From Siphonodentalium dalli (taxonomy: Eukaryota; Mollusca; Scaphopoda; Gadilida; Siphonodentaliidae): a DNA stretch of 64,000 nt. The stretch lies in contig CP136068.1 in NCBI GenBank assembly GCA_032622095.1, positions 162,027,465 to 162,091,464 of the forward strand. The letters are read 5' to 3'. The notes beneath the pieces were generated by a model. That model was not told where the DNA came from. It was given only the letters and a program-made list of their open reading frames with translations, and ran no database searches. Below are positions 1 to 11,482 of this stretch, one piece after another (the first letter of the stretch is position 1; every line of letters starts with the position of its first letter). The position numbers were made by a program, and so were the translations under genes.

Positions 1-909
1 ACTTTATACCATCTGGATGCACGGTGATTATTTTGTGAACAGAAATCACGGCGACTCACCAGGGTTCACCAAAAATCACGACGAACTACTGAGAATCGCC
101 GAAAAATTCCGCGAACCACTGAGAATCAGAGACGTGGCGATAGGGGGGGGGGGGGGGGGTTGGGGGGGGGGGGGGGGTTGTCTCACCCCCCAACTTTGGT
201 CAAAATTTTCAACAGTTGGAAATTTATTACCTGCCAAAACATTAGTTGGAAATTTCACACCAACAATAGGTTGAAAATGTTATTGTAGTTTGATTTTCAA
301 ACAATTTATTGGGGGCGGGGGGAATTAATTGTTTTTGGACCAATATTTGCATATTTTCCTATTTTTGGTAAAAATTTTGGAATGAAATTGTCATCAGTTG
401 GAAATTTTCCAACCTTAGGGGGGAGTGACAGGTTGGAAATTTCCAACACTTGGAAAGCTTGTGTCCTGGTCCCTCCCCCGTGGCCAGTCAAAAACTGCAA
501 GTTAATTTAAGAAAACAATATTGTCATACATTTGGTCAGCACTGTCATTGGAATTGTCATTAGTTGGAAATTTCCCAACCTAAGTGGGAATGTCAGGTTT
601 GAAATTTCCAACTCTAGGAAGGCTTGGTGCTAGTCTAGATGGTAGGATTTTGCGATTTTCTTGTTCAGATTTCAACATTCTGTCCCCGTGGCCAATACAA
701 AACTGCTAATTAGTTTAACAAAACAATATTTTACTACATTTGGTCAAACTTGTGAACTGAAATGGTTATCAGTTGGAGAATTTTCCAACCTGAGGGGGAG
801 TATTAGGTTTGAAATTTCCAACACTATAGGAAAACTTCAGTTGAGGCCAGTCTAGATGCTATAGGATTTGCGATTTTCTTTTATAGTTTTCAAAATTTTC
901 TCACACCGG

Positions 910-1408
910 CAGGGGGTCAAAGCCACCAACAAGCAATTTTTTCCGCAACTAAAAAAAAAAATTCTGCTTGTTTCTTTAGTGTTTTGGCAATGAGTTGGGC
1001 TTCAAAACCACTTTGAATGAGAGAAATAATGTAATTCTAACTGGTAAACTGACTGCAGGCAGTTATCGTGTTGTATTTTGTTGCAAATTTTGAAATCCAA
1101 GATGGCCACTGGCAGCCATGTTTTTTTGGCCGAATGACCTCAAAATGACTCATTCCTATTTACATGTCCATGTTAACATCCATGATAAATAGTATTCACA
1201 GAAATTCATATACAGCTGTTTACAGTGAATTTCCCCCCGCAAAACTCTGTTTTAGTGTTAAAGGGGGGGGGGGGGTGTCAAAAAATGGTCGGAAAAAACT
1301 GCCGTAAACGGAAAAAAAAATTGGCGGTGGGGGTGGGTGGGTACACAAAATGATCGAAAGGGAAAAAATGCCATACGTGCCTGAATTTTTTTTCCGACCC
1401 CCCCCCTG
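910..1408. mobile_element. hAT-like MITE nested in copy A
   Basis: A 499-bp element starting CAGGGGGTCAAAG and ending CCCCCCTG, flanked by ACACCGG on both sides (903-909 and 1409-1415). The related element at 62780-63959 carries the same host sequence uninterrupted (complement of 63155-63175), so it serves as an empty site. The right half is the inverted relative of 7276-7480, sharing GGCACGTATG and AACACTAAAACAGAG. No coding capacity is visible. Confidence 0.85.
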
Positions 1409-1589
1409 ACACCGGGCGGAACAACCATGGTCAGCCCGGTGTGTCCTGGTCTCTTGTCCGTAGCCGTGTGCATTTGTCTGGAGTTAGACCACTAGATGTT
1501 AGGATTTATGCAGTTTTTCAGGTTAAAAAATATCTGAATGTTCTCATACCGGGAATTTAGAATCATGGTTTATGAATATATAGGATATA

Positions 1590-1871
1590 GAAGGTGTCAC
1601 GACTCAACCCGCCCAAAACACTCAGTGGACAAAAGTGACCCCACGTATCAAATTTCGTCGAAATTCCAAGATACATTCACATAGCAAATTTCAAGTCGAT
1701 AGCTCCACCCGTTTCCGATATCTCGTCTGCGCATGCGCGAAGCGGGCGCCGCAAGGACTCGCCAATACGACAACGTCCACCGCCTGGTCAAACTACACAC
1801 ACGTACCAAGTTTCGTCCCGATCGGTCGAGATTCGTAGATTTGTATAAATGACATACAGACAGACAGACAT

Positions 1872-1904
<33 letters not shown>

Positions 1905-1926
1905 GGTCTTCAAAATATATATGAGA
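1590..1926 (-). mobile_element. Helitron-like non-autonomous element with ACAG microsatellite
   Basis: Inserted within hAT copy A; comparison with 62780-63959 shows about 330 extra bases here. On the minus strand it starts TCTCATATATAT at 1926, preceded by A, followed by a (CTGT)n microsatellite and the core CGATCGGGACGAAAC. The same core occurs at 56926-57866. The 3' end near 1590 lacks a clean CTRR terminus, so that boundary is approximate. Confidence 0.55.
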
Positions 1927-2164
1927 TTAGACTTGAGTGTACTGAGGTGCAAGGGGTGGGGCGCAAATGGAATTATGCAAAACGTGTGTTTGGTCTGAAT
2001 CTGATTCAAGGGGGGGGGGGGGGTGTGCAGTTGGAATTTCCCAAGGTGGACACCCCCCCCCCCCCCCAACGGAGACGTTCTAGCCACGTCCTGCTGAGAA
2101 TAGCCGCAAAACACCGCGAGACTTAATAGCCCATAAAGTCAGCATAAAGCCGTGAATTCCCGTC

Positions 2165-2613
2165 ATCACGAGATAACTCGATCGGGTGTCACTTAATATA
2201 GGAACAAAACTCGTACCATACACACTGTACCAGGCGATAGTACGCCTACCTGGGAGGGATGTAAATTCCGAGTTGCGATACGGTGTATGTGTTACGTCCT
2301 GAAAGTTGGAACCAGGAACAAAAATACAAATCTGGGATGAGCCCTAAAAGCAGGTTCAGAAAACAACACTTTTAAAACTTGCAGAAAGGGGTGTGGGGTG
2401 TTAAGGGGGGGGGGGGGGGTAAACAAGAATTTCGACCCCCACATTGCGTCTGCGAATTATGTCAACCCCAGCGCGGGAAGGGACGTCTAAAATGAACAAC
2501 CCATTGAAATCGAACTGATGACATATTGGTATTAATATCGGGTAATAGCCCCTATAAGCCGCGATGTACCGATATCACGAGATAACTCGATCGGGTGTCA
2601 CTTAATATAGGAA
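2165..2613. repeat. Direct repeat pair, 409 bp apart
   Basis: A 40-bp stretch beginning ATCACGAGATAACTCGATCG is present at 2165-2204 and again at 2574-2613, with weaker similarity continuing on both sides (CTCGTA...AGGCGA). The segment between holds a G tract at about 2404-2419. No element ends could be defined. Confidence 0.6.
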
Positions 2614-2779
2614 TTTAACTCGTAAAATAGCAGGCGACAATAAGGCTGCCGGGCTTTTAACTATCACGGTGGAGATCGTGTGTACAGCACGATCGGAGAG
2701 ATACGGGTATTGGCTGAGGTACCAAATCCAGGCAAAGGGTGATATGGGCAAAGAAAAGTAAATATCTGGTTCTGGTCGG

Positions 2780-2812
2780 TCGATAGGTAGTCGATAGGTA
2801 GTCGATAGGTAG
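2780..2812. repeat. Short tandem repeat, 11 bp x 3
   Basis: TCGATAGGTAG is repeated three times without change. Confidence 0.8.
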
Positions 2813-3015
2813 TCGTAACATTGTATTCTGTTTGTATCTATTGTTTACTAAGACTTATTCTTATGCCTGTTCACGTATTATATGTTATATGCAAGATTGA
2901 ACTAAGATTAATTTAGGTTGACTTCGGATATATAAATTGTAGTAAGCGCAATGTTGTGACTGATACATCAAGGGAAATTGAACATTTTATTTGTTGCTTT
3001 ATAATTTATTTTATT

Positions 3016-3118
3016 TAAGAAATAACTCTTGTTTCGATTAAGGTTATGAGTTACAACCGAGAAGTTTGAGGATCATTCTATAACTCATAACCTTAATCGA
3101 AACAAGAGTTATTTCTTA
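3016..3118. repeat. Perfect 38-bp inverted repeat (hairpin)
   Basis: Arms 3016-3053 and 3081-3118 are exact reverse complements (TAAGAAATAACTC... and ...GAGTTATTTCTTA) around a 27-base spacer. The perfect match implies a young or conserved palindrome, possibly the remnant of a foldback element. It lies just upstream of the 61-bp satellite. Confidence 0.9.
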
Positions 3119-3230
3119 TAATGTAATCCGTCATTTCACAAGAGAACCACCAAAAGTAGAAGTAGTAAGTATAACGAGCGTATAACAGTGAGACTATTTC
3201 TGACCAAAAAGACACGTGCAGTTGAAAGAG

Positions 3231-6200
3231 ACACCCATTAATTTAATAGTCCCAGACACTCATTAATTTTATTGTATGGTCAGTGAGTGGCTGTGTTACA
3301 TGTATAATAGTCCCATACACTCATTAATTTTATTGTATGGTCAGTGAGTGGCTGTGTTACATGTATAATAGTCCCAGACACTCATTAATTTTATTGTATG
3401 GTCAGTGGGTGGCCGTGTTACATGTATAATAGTCCCAGACACTCATTAATTGTATTGTATGGTCAGTGGGTGGCTGTGTTACATGTATAATAGTCCCATA
3501 CACTCATTAATTTTATTGTATGGTCAGTGGGTGGCTGTGTTACATGTATAATAGTCCCAGACACTCATTAATTGTATTGTATGGTCAGTGGGTGGCTGTG
3601 TTACATGTATAATAGTCCCATACACTCATTAATTTTAGTGTATGGTCAGCGAGTGGCTGTGTTACATGTATAATAGTCCCAGACACTCATTAATTTTATT
3701 GTATGGTCAGTGAGTGGCTGTGTTACATGTATAATAGTCCCAGACACTCATTAATTTTATTGTATGGTCAGTGGGTGGCTGTGTTACATGTATAATAGTC
3801 CCAGACACTCATTAATTTTATTGTATGGTCAGTGAGTGGCTGTGTTACATGTATAATAGTCCCAGACACTCATTAATTTTATTGTATGGTCAGTGGGTGG
3901 CTGTGTTACATGTATAATAGTCCCAGACACTCATTAATTTTATTGTATGGTCAGTGGGTGGCTGTGTTACATGTATAATAGTCACAGACACTCATTAATT
4001 TTATTGTATGGTCAGTGAGTGGCTGTGTTACATGTATAATAGTCCCAGACACTCATTAATTTTAGTGTATGGTCAGTGAGTGGCTGTGTTACATGTATAA
4101 TAGTCCCAGACACTCATTAATTTTATTGTATGGTCAGTGGGTGGCTGTGTTACATGTATAATAGTCCCAGACACTCATTAATTTTAGTGTATGGTCAGTG
4201 AGTGGCTGTGTTACATGTATAATAGTCCCAGACACTCATTAATTTTATTGTATGGTCAGTGAGTGGCTGTGTTACATGTATAATAGTCCCAGACACTCAT
4301 TAATTTTATTGTATGGTCAGTGGGTGGCTGTGTTACATGTATAATAGTCCCAGACACTCATTAATTGTATTGTATGGTCAGCGAGTGGCTGTGTTACATG
4401 TATAATAGTCCCAGACACTCATTAATTTTAGTGTATGGTCAGTGAGTGGCTGTGTTACATGTATAATAGTCCCAGACACTCATTAATTTTAGTGTATGGT
4501 CAGTGAGTGGCTGTGTTACATGTATAATAGTCCCAGACACTCATTAATTTTATTGTATGGTCAGCGAGTGGCTGTGTTACATGTATAATAGTCCCAGACA
4601 CTCATTAATTTTATTGTATGGTCAGTGGGTGGCTGTGTTACATGTATAATAGTCCCAGACACTCATTAATTTTATTGTATGGTCAGTGGGTGGCTGTGTT
4701 ACATGTATAATAGTCCCAGACACTCATTAATTTTATTGTATGGTCAGTGAGTGGCTGTGTTGCATGTATAATAGTCCCAGACACTCATTAATTTTATTGT
4801 ATGGTCAGTGGGTGGCTGTGTTACATGTATAATAGTCCCAGACACTCATTAATGTTATTGTATGGTCAGTGAGTGGCTGTGTTACATGTATAATAGTCCC
4901 AGACACTCATTAATTTTAGTGTATGGTCAGTGAGTGGCTGTGTTACATGTATAATAGTCCCAGACACTCATTAATTTTATTGTATGGTCAGTGAGTGGCT
5001 GTGTTACATGTATAATAGTCCCAGACACTCATTAATTTTATTGTATGGTCAGTGAGTGGCTGTGTTACATGTATAATAGTCCCAGACACTCATTAATTTT
5101 ATTGTATGGTCAGTGAGTGGCTGTGTTACATGTATAATAGTCCCAGACACTCATTAATTTTAGTGTATGGTCAGTGAGTGGCTGTGTTACATGTATAATA
5201 GTCCCAGACACTCATTAATTTTATTGTATGGTCAGTGAGTGGCTGTGTTGCATGTATAATAGTCCCAGACACTCATTAATTTTATTGTATGGTCAGTGAG
5301 TGGCTGTGTTACATGTATAATAGTCCCATACACTCATTAATTTTATTGTATGGTCAGTGAGTGGCTGTGTTACATGTATAATAGTCCCAGACACTCATTA
5401 ATTTTAGTGTATGGTCAGTGAGTGGCTGTGTTACATGTATAATAGTCCCAGACACTCATTAATTTTAGTGTATGGTCAGTGAGTGGCTGTGTTACATGTA
5501 TAATAGTCCCAGACACTCATTAATTTTAGTGTATGGTCAGTGAGTGGCTGTGTTACATGTATAATAGTCCCAGACACTCATTAATTTTATTGTATGGTCA
5601 GTGAGTGGCTGTGTTACATGTATAATAGTCCCAGACACTCATTAATTTTATTGTATGGTCAGTGAGTGGCTGTGTTACATGTATAATAGTCCCAGACACT
5701 CATTAATTTTAGTGTATGGTCAGTGAGTGGCTGTGTTACATGTATAATAGTCCCAGACACTCATTAATTTTATTGTATGGTCAGTGAGTGGCTGTGTTAC
5801 ATGTATAATAGTCCCAGACACTCATTAATTTTAGTGTATGGTCAGTGGGTGGCTGTGTTACATGTATAATAGTCCCAGACACTCATTAATTTTAGTGTAT
5901 GGTCAGTGAGTGGCTGTGTTACATGTATAATAGTCCCAGACACTCATTAATTTTAGTGTATGGTCAGCGAGTGGCTGTGTTACATGTATAATAGTCCCAT
6001 ACACTCATTAATTTTATTGTATGGTCAGTGAGTGGCTGTGTTACATGTATAATAGTCCCAGACACTCATTAATTTTATTGTATGGTCAGTGGGTGGCTGT
6101 GTTACATGTATAATAGTCCCAGACACTCATTAATTTTATTGTATGGTCAGTGAGTGGCTGTGTTACATGTATAATAGTCCCAGACACTCATTAATTTTAT

Positions 6201-6495
6201 TGTATGGTCAGTGAGTGGCTGTGTTACATGTATAATAGTCCCATACACTCATTAATTTTATTGTATGGTCAGTGAGTGGCTGTGTTACATGTATAATAGT
6301 CCCAGACACTCATTAATTTTATTGTATGGTCAGTGAGTGGCTGTGTTACATGTATAATAGTCACAGACACTCATTAATTTTATTGTATGGTCAGTGAGTG
6401 GCTGTGTTACATGTATAATAGTCCCATACACTCATTAATTTTATTGTATGGTCAGTGAGTGGCTGTGTTACATGTATAATAGTCCCAGACACTCA
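3231..6495. repeat. 61-bp satellite array, about 53 copies
   Basis: The unit contains CAGACACTCATTAATTTTA, TTGTATGGTCAGTG and GGCTGTGTTACATG and repeats every 61 bases with very few indels. Two diagnostic positions vary between copies: ATTGTAT versus AGTGTAT, and GTGAGTGG versus GTGGGTGG. A rarer CATACAC variant replaces CAGACAC. High homogeneity points to recent expansion. No open frame runs through it. Confidence 0.95.
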
Positions 6496-7243
6496 AAACT
6501 TGTGCTTATCGATTGATCACGTCTTGTCGACAATTCCGCGTTTTTGATCGGCTTGTCGTAACTGATCACGCATCGCGTGGCACCGGACAGCTGCAGTTGA
6601 TATTCGATCGCGGTGGCACAAACCTTGTTAGTTTTAATTTCCGTGTTTCATATCTTTCCAAATGTTCCATGTTGTTGATTTGTCTGGTTACTTGTGCGAA
6701 AATTAGCATCTAGTACGGTTGTTATCAATACAGTCACACCCGAAGGAATTCTGATGCTGAAATTTCATGTTAAATGGTAGGAAGTATCGAACCGTTTCCA
6801 TGTACATTTTTAGGCACGTGGTATAGGCGTGTTCACTCGGCGCTGCTGTCATTTTTGTAGTGGGGAAAGTAATCAAGAAATAGCCTAAATGGCAAAGTGT
6901 GTGTCAGCCAATTGTTTTACAGTATTCCGTGGATCGACACCTTATGATTAAATTATTACAAAGTAATTATAAAGTATTTTCTTGAAAAAAAAGCATGAAG
7001 AATCACCAAGAGTAGAGGTTCTGTAGGGAAATCCCAGCCAAATATATTTGTTCTTTGGCCTATAGAGTTCAACGAGATTGGATAGATATCCCTATAACAG
7101 CGAAGCTATGAAATCTAGAGAACCGATGATCAGATATGGCGGCGGATTCTATAACAGGCGTTTGAGCTGTGATTGGACATGCATTGAACAAACGGCCAGA
7201 TAACACGTTATGTCGTGATGCAGTAACGGTTCAGTGAACCTAC
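6496..7243. other. Unassigned interval between satellites
   Basis: No element ends or convincing gene were seen. A 20-codon frame at 6889-6951 starts in a fair Kozak context and begins MAKCVSANCFT, which resembles the start of a THAP zinc finger (Cys-x4-Cys), but it stops early and the rest of the domain is absent. Confidence 0.4.
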
Positions 7244-9095
7244 AATTGTCTTCCGGTGTTTTATACTGTTCATTGCAGGGGGGAGTCGGAAAATATTTGC
7301 AGGCACGTATGCTGATTTTTTACTTTCGACCCTTGTTGGGACCCACCCACCCCCGCGTCCAATTTTTGTTCCGTTTTCGTCAGTTTTTTCCTACCATTTT
7401 TTTACAGCCACCCCCTTTTAACACTAAAACAGAGATTTGCGGGGGGAATTCACTGTAAACAGCTGTATATGAATTTATGTGCATACTATTAGTCATGGAT
7501 GTTAACATTGACATGTAAATAGGAACAAGTCATTTTGGGGTCATTCGGTCAAAAAAAAACATCTTGGATTTCAAAATTCAATCCATTAGCATGGGCTTCA
7601 GGCTATACTGTTTGTCTGATAATCATGAAATGAGTCATTTATGTTAATATTGACATATAGATGTGTTTAAGCCAAACTCATTGCAAAAACAGTCAAAAAG
7701 ACTTGCAGGAAAAATATTTTTGAGTTGCGGCAAAAATTGTTTGTTGGTCCTATCGACCACCCACCCACCCCGGCATACGTGCCCTGAAAAAAATAGTTTT
7801 CCACCCCCCCCGTTCATTGTGGCTAATTCCGGTGTTTTATACTGTTCATTGTGGTTAATTCCGGTGTTTATACTGTTCATTGTGGTTAATTCCGATGTTT
7901 TATACTGTTCATTGTGGTTAATTCCGGTGTTTTATACTGTTCATGGTGGTTAATTCCGGTGTTTTATACTGTTCATTGTGGTTAATTCCAATGTTTTATA
8001 CTGTTCATGGTGGTTAATTCCGGTGTTTATACTGTTCATTGTGGTTAATTCAGGTGTTTTATACTGTTCATTGTGGTTAATTCCGGTGTTTATACTGTTC
8101 ATTGTGGCTAATTCCGGTGTTTTATACTGTTCATTGTGGTTAATTCCGGTGTTTTATACTGTTCATGGTGGTTAATTCCGGTGTTTTATACTGTTCATTG
8201 TGGTTAATTCCGATGTTTTATACTGTTCATTGTGGTTAATTCCGGTGTTTATACTGTTCATGGTGGTAATTCCGGTGTTTTATACTGTTCATTGTGGTTA
8301 ATTCTGGTGTTTATACTGTTCATTGTGGTTAATTCCGGTGTTTTATACTGTTCATTGTGGTTAATTCCGGTGTTTTATACTGTTCATGGTGGTTAATTCC
8401 GGTGTTTATACTGTTCATTGTGGTTAATTCCGGTGTTTTATACTGTTCATTGTGGTTAATTCCGGTGTTTTATACTGTTCATGGTGGTTAATTCCGGACT
8501 TTTATACTGTTCATTGTGGTTAATTCCTGTGTTTATACTGTTCATTGTGGTTAATTCCGGTGTTTTATACTGTTCATTGTGGTTAATTCCGGTGTTTTAT
8601 ACTGTTCATTGTGGTTAATTCCGGTGTTTTATACTGTTCATTGTGGTTAATTCCGGTGTTTTATACTGTTCATTGTGGTTAATTCCGGTGTTTTATACTG
8701 TTCATTGTGGTTAATTCCGGTGTTTTATACTGTTCATTGTGGTTAATTCCGGTGTTTATACTGTTCATTGTGGTTAATTCCGGTGTTTTATACTGTTCAT
8801 TGTGGTTAATTCCGATGTTTTATACTGTTCATTGTGGTTAATTCCGGTGTTTATACTGTTCATTGTGGTTAATTCCGGTGTTTATACTGTTCATTGTGGT
8901 TAATTCTGGTGTTTATACTGTTCATTGTGGTTAATTCCGGTGTTTTATACTGTTCATGGTGGTTAATTCCGGTGTTTTATACTGTTCATTGTGGTTAATT
9001 CCGGTGTTTTATACTGTTCTTTGTGGTTAATTCCGGTGTTTTATACTGTTCATTGTGGTTAATTCCGGTGTTTTATACTGTTCATGGTGGTTAAT
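7244..9095. repeat. 31/32-bp satellite array, about 40 copies
   Basis: The unit reads TTCATTGTGGTTAATTCCGG followed by TGTTTTATACTG. Copies with GTTTTATAC (32 bp) and GTTTATAC (31 bp) alternate irregularly, and TTCATGG variants recur. The first unit (7244-7275) is separated from the rest by the hAT-like insertion at 7276-7811. Apparent open frames within the array are by-products of the repeat. Confidence 0.95.
7276..7811. mobile_element. hAT-like MITE inserted in the 32-bp satellite
   Basis: A 536-bp element flanked by an exact 8-bp duplication GTTCATTG (7268-7275 and 7812-7819). The ends are inverted relatives: CAGGGGGGAGTCGG with GCAGGCACGTATG on the left, and GGCATACGTGCCCTG with CCACCCCCCCC on the right. 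The left part matches the nested element at 910-1408 in opposite orientation. No protein is encoded. Confidence 0.85.
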
Positions 9096-9109
9096 TAGTT
9101 TGACATTTT

Positions 9110-10085
9110 GATGAAATATAAATAAATATACGGGTATCTCAGAGGCGAACCATGCATTCGTTCACCATGCATCAATGTAAATAAATACACGGATATCTCA
9201 GAGGCGAACCATGCATTCGTTCACCATGCATTAATGTAAATAAATATACGGGTATCTCAGAGGCGAACCATGCATTCGTTCACCATGCATCAATGTAAAT
9301 AAATATACGGGTATCTCAGAGGCGAACCATGCATTCGTTCACCACCCATCAATGTAAATAAATATACGGGTATCTCAAAGGCGAACAATGCATTCGTTCA
9401 CCACGCATCAATGTAAATAATATACGGGTATCTCAGAGGCGAACCATGCATTCGTTCACCATGCATCAATGTAAATAAATATACGGGTATCTCAGAGGCG
9501 AACCATGCATTCGTTCACCATGCATCAATGTAAATACATATACGGGTATCTCAGAGGCGAACCATGCATTCGTTCACCACCCATCAATGTAAATAAATAT
9601 ACGGGTATCTCAGAGGCGAACAATGCATTCGCTTACCACGCGTGCATCAATGTAAATAAATATACGGATATCTCAGATGCGAACCATTCATTCGTTCGCC
9701 ACCCATCAATGTAAATAACTATACGGTATCTCAGAGGCGAACAATGCATTCGTTCACCACGCATCAATGTAAATAAATATACGGATATCTCAGAGGCGAA
9801 CCATTCATTCGTTCACCACGCACCAATGTAAATAAATATACGGATATCTCAGAGGCGAACCATGCATTCGTTCACCACCCATCAATGTAATAAATATACG
9901 GGTATCTCAGAGGCGAACCATGCATTCGTTCACCACCCATCAATGTAATAAATATACGGGTATCTCAGAAGCGAATTAACCATGCATTCGTTCATCATGC
10001 ATCAATGTAATAAATATACGGGTATCTCAGAGGCGAATTAACCATGCATTCGTTCATCATGCATCAATGTAAATAAATAAAGTGA
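9110..10085. repeat. 59-bp satellite array, about 16 copies
   Basis: The unit contains AATAAATATACGGGTATCTC, AGAGGCGAACCATGCATTC and GTTCACCATGCATCAATG. Copies vary at ATGCATC, ACCCATC and ACGCATC. The last two copies carry an extra AATT (GCGAATTAACC). Confidence 0.95.
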
Positions 10086-10118
10086 ATACATTCATGAGAC
10101 TTGTTTCGTAAATTAAGA

Positions 10119-10533
10119 GTACGTTCATACGCTGGCAAATTTGCACGGTATATGGTTTGCATGCATTTCGTCACAGAAACCCATATTATGCCAGAATATG
10201 AACGGAAACATGCATATAAAATGCATCTGTACCGACCGCAGCTAACTGCGTGAGAAGTAAAATCTCTATAGTTCCACATGTAGCGATGCTACCGGAATTT
10301 GCCTGTAAATAACATGCAATAATCTCACAAGAATCAATCACACAGGTATTTGAAGGCAAATGCCAGTAGCACCGTTACACGTGGGACTACATAAATTTTA
10401 CTTCTAATGTCGTTCGCTTTGGTAAAGGTGCATTTTATATGCACGTTTCCGTTTATATTCTGGCACGATGTGGTTTTCTATGACGAAATGTCTGCAAACC
10501 ATACCGTGAAAACTTGCCAGCGTATGAACGTAC
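10119..10533. mobile_element. Foldback element with arms of about 200 bp
   Basis: The left arm starts GTACGTTCATACGCTGGCAA and the right arm ends with its complement, TTGCCAGCGTATGAACGTAC. Similarity continues inward (GAACGGAAACATGCATATAA against its diverged complement) to near 10320. The arms have diverged by substitution, so this is an old copy. A decayed single-arm relative lies at 58985-59125. No target duplication could be read. Confidence 0.75.
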
Positions 10534-10569
10534 CCCAACGAGTATTAAACACTGTTGCACGGGTCTTAA

Positions 10570-10690
10570 CCCTTCCATGAATGGAGCTTCCAGACATGTT
10601 GTGAAAACCCTGTGTCAATCCATTATCTTATATATGCAAGGCTCACATAGGGAGCCTTTCATCTATAAGAAAATACATTATATTATAATA
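10570..10690 (+). mobile_element. Truncated TTAA-type MITE (CCCTTCCATGA family)
   Basis: TTAA (10566-10569) is followed by CCCTTCCATGAATGGAGCTT, as in the complete copy at 20401-20651, and then by CCCTGTGTCAATCC and one decayed palindrome (ATCTTATATATGC ... CTATAAGAAAATAC). The right terminus is missing. Confidence 0.6.
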
Positions 10691-10704
10691 CATTATATCA
10701 CCTG

Positions 10705-10919
10705 AATCATGTCTAAACCATCAATAATAACCAACATTATAGCCTAAACGGCAGGACCCACCATAATTATATCTAAACCATCAAATATAACCAACAGTAT
10801 AGCCTAAGCGGCAGGACCCACCATCATTATATCTAAATCATCAATAATAACCGACATTATAGCCTAAACGGCAGGACCCACCATAATTATATCTAAATCA
10901 TCAATAATAACCAATATTA
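10705..10919. repeat. 60-bp tandem repeat, about 3.5 copies
   Basis: The unit contains TCATCAATAATAACCAACAT and GCCTAAACGGCAGGACCCAC, with a 60-bp spacing. The array ends at the TA target of the MITE beginning at 10920. Confidence 0.85.
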
Positions 10920-11303
10920 GAGCACAATCCCATTGTTGCAATCGTTGCCTGATTTTTGGTAAAGCACACCAATTCCCAAGGCTGGCGAATGAATAGTTCA
11001 ATGATTATCGCATTGTTATGCACGCGAAACTCATAACATACAAATCGCACGGGTGCTTTAAAGTGGGACCAGTCCGTGTTGTTTCATGTTAATCACGTTG
11101 TTGGGCGTAGCTAACCGGCTATTGTGTCCAAACGCGGCCAGCGCACGGATTGTGCGTCGTGGTCAAAACAGGCTCAACGGCACATTTCCAGTTGATTGCA
11201 TTATGTGGGATCAATTGTCGGTCAGAGCTCGCGAATAGTTCTTTACCAGAATAAATCTCGTCTTCGACTCGATTGATTCTGGTAAAGAACAATACTTGTG
11301 CTC
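10920..11303. mobile_element. TA-flanked MITE, copy 1
   Basis: A 384-bp element flanked by TA (10918-10919 and 11304-11305) with short inverted ends GAGCACAA ... TTGTGCTC. Near the right end is a strong hairpin, TTCTTTACCAGAAT pairing with ATTCTGGTAAAGAA. The same element is present at 25174-26310, where it is interrupted by a LINE fragment. The TA duplication suggests a Tc1/mariner-like mobiliser, but no transposase is present. Confidence 0.75.
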
Positions 11304-11402
11304 TAACCCTTACTTATAGCTAAATCAGCAAGACACACCAAATATCTAAATCACCAAGAATCACCATAATGCAGTCACATTTAGATTCACCAAATGAAAA
11401 CA

Positions 11403-11482
11403 CGACCATTTAACCAGCATGCATGCGTTTGTGTATGAGGGGCGACCATTTAACCAGCATGCATGCGTTTGTGTATGAGGGG
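11403..11482. repeat. 40-bp exact tandem duplication
   Basis: CGACCATTTAACCAGCATGC plus the following 20 bases occurs twice, without change. Confidence 0.9.

Larger units (their letters stand above)
127..2093. mobile_element. hAT-like non-autonomous element, copy A, with two nested insertions
   Basis: The element is bounded by an exact 8-bp target duplication CTGAGAAT (119-126 and 2094-2101). Its ends are related inverted repeats, CAGAGACGTGGC on the left and the complement of CAGGACGTGGCTAGA on the right, followed by long G tracts. The interior carries many TTGGAAATTTCCAAC-type palindromes, probably subterminal repeats. It is the inverted counterpart of the copy at 62780-63959. Removing the insertions at 910-1408 and about 1590-1926 leaves roughly 1.1 kb, close to that copy's 1180 bp. 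The 8-bp duplication and CAGGG-type ends are hAT features; no transposase is present, so it would need one supplied in trans. Confidence 0.85.

Noticed and set aside
3231-6495. CRISPR-like array
   Set aside because: Units are contiguous and almost identical, with no unique spacers; the context is animal genomic DNA.
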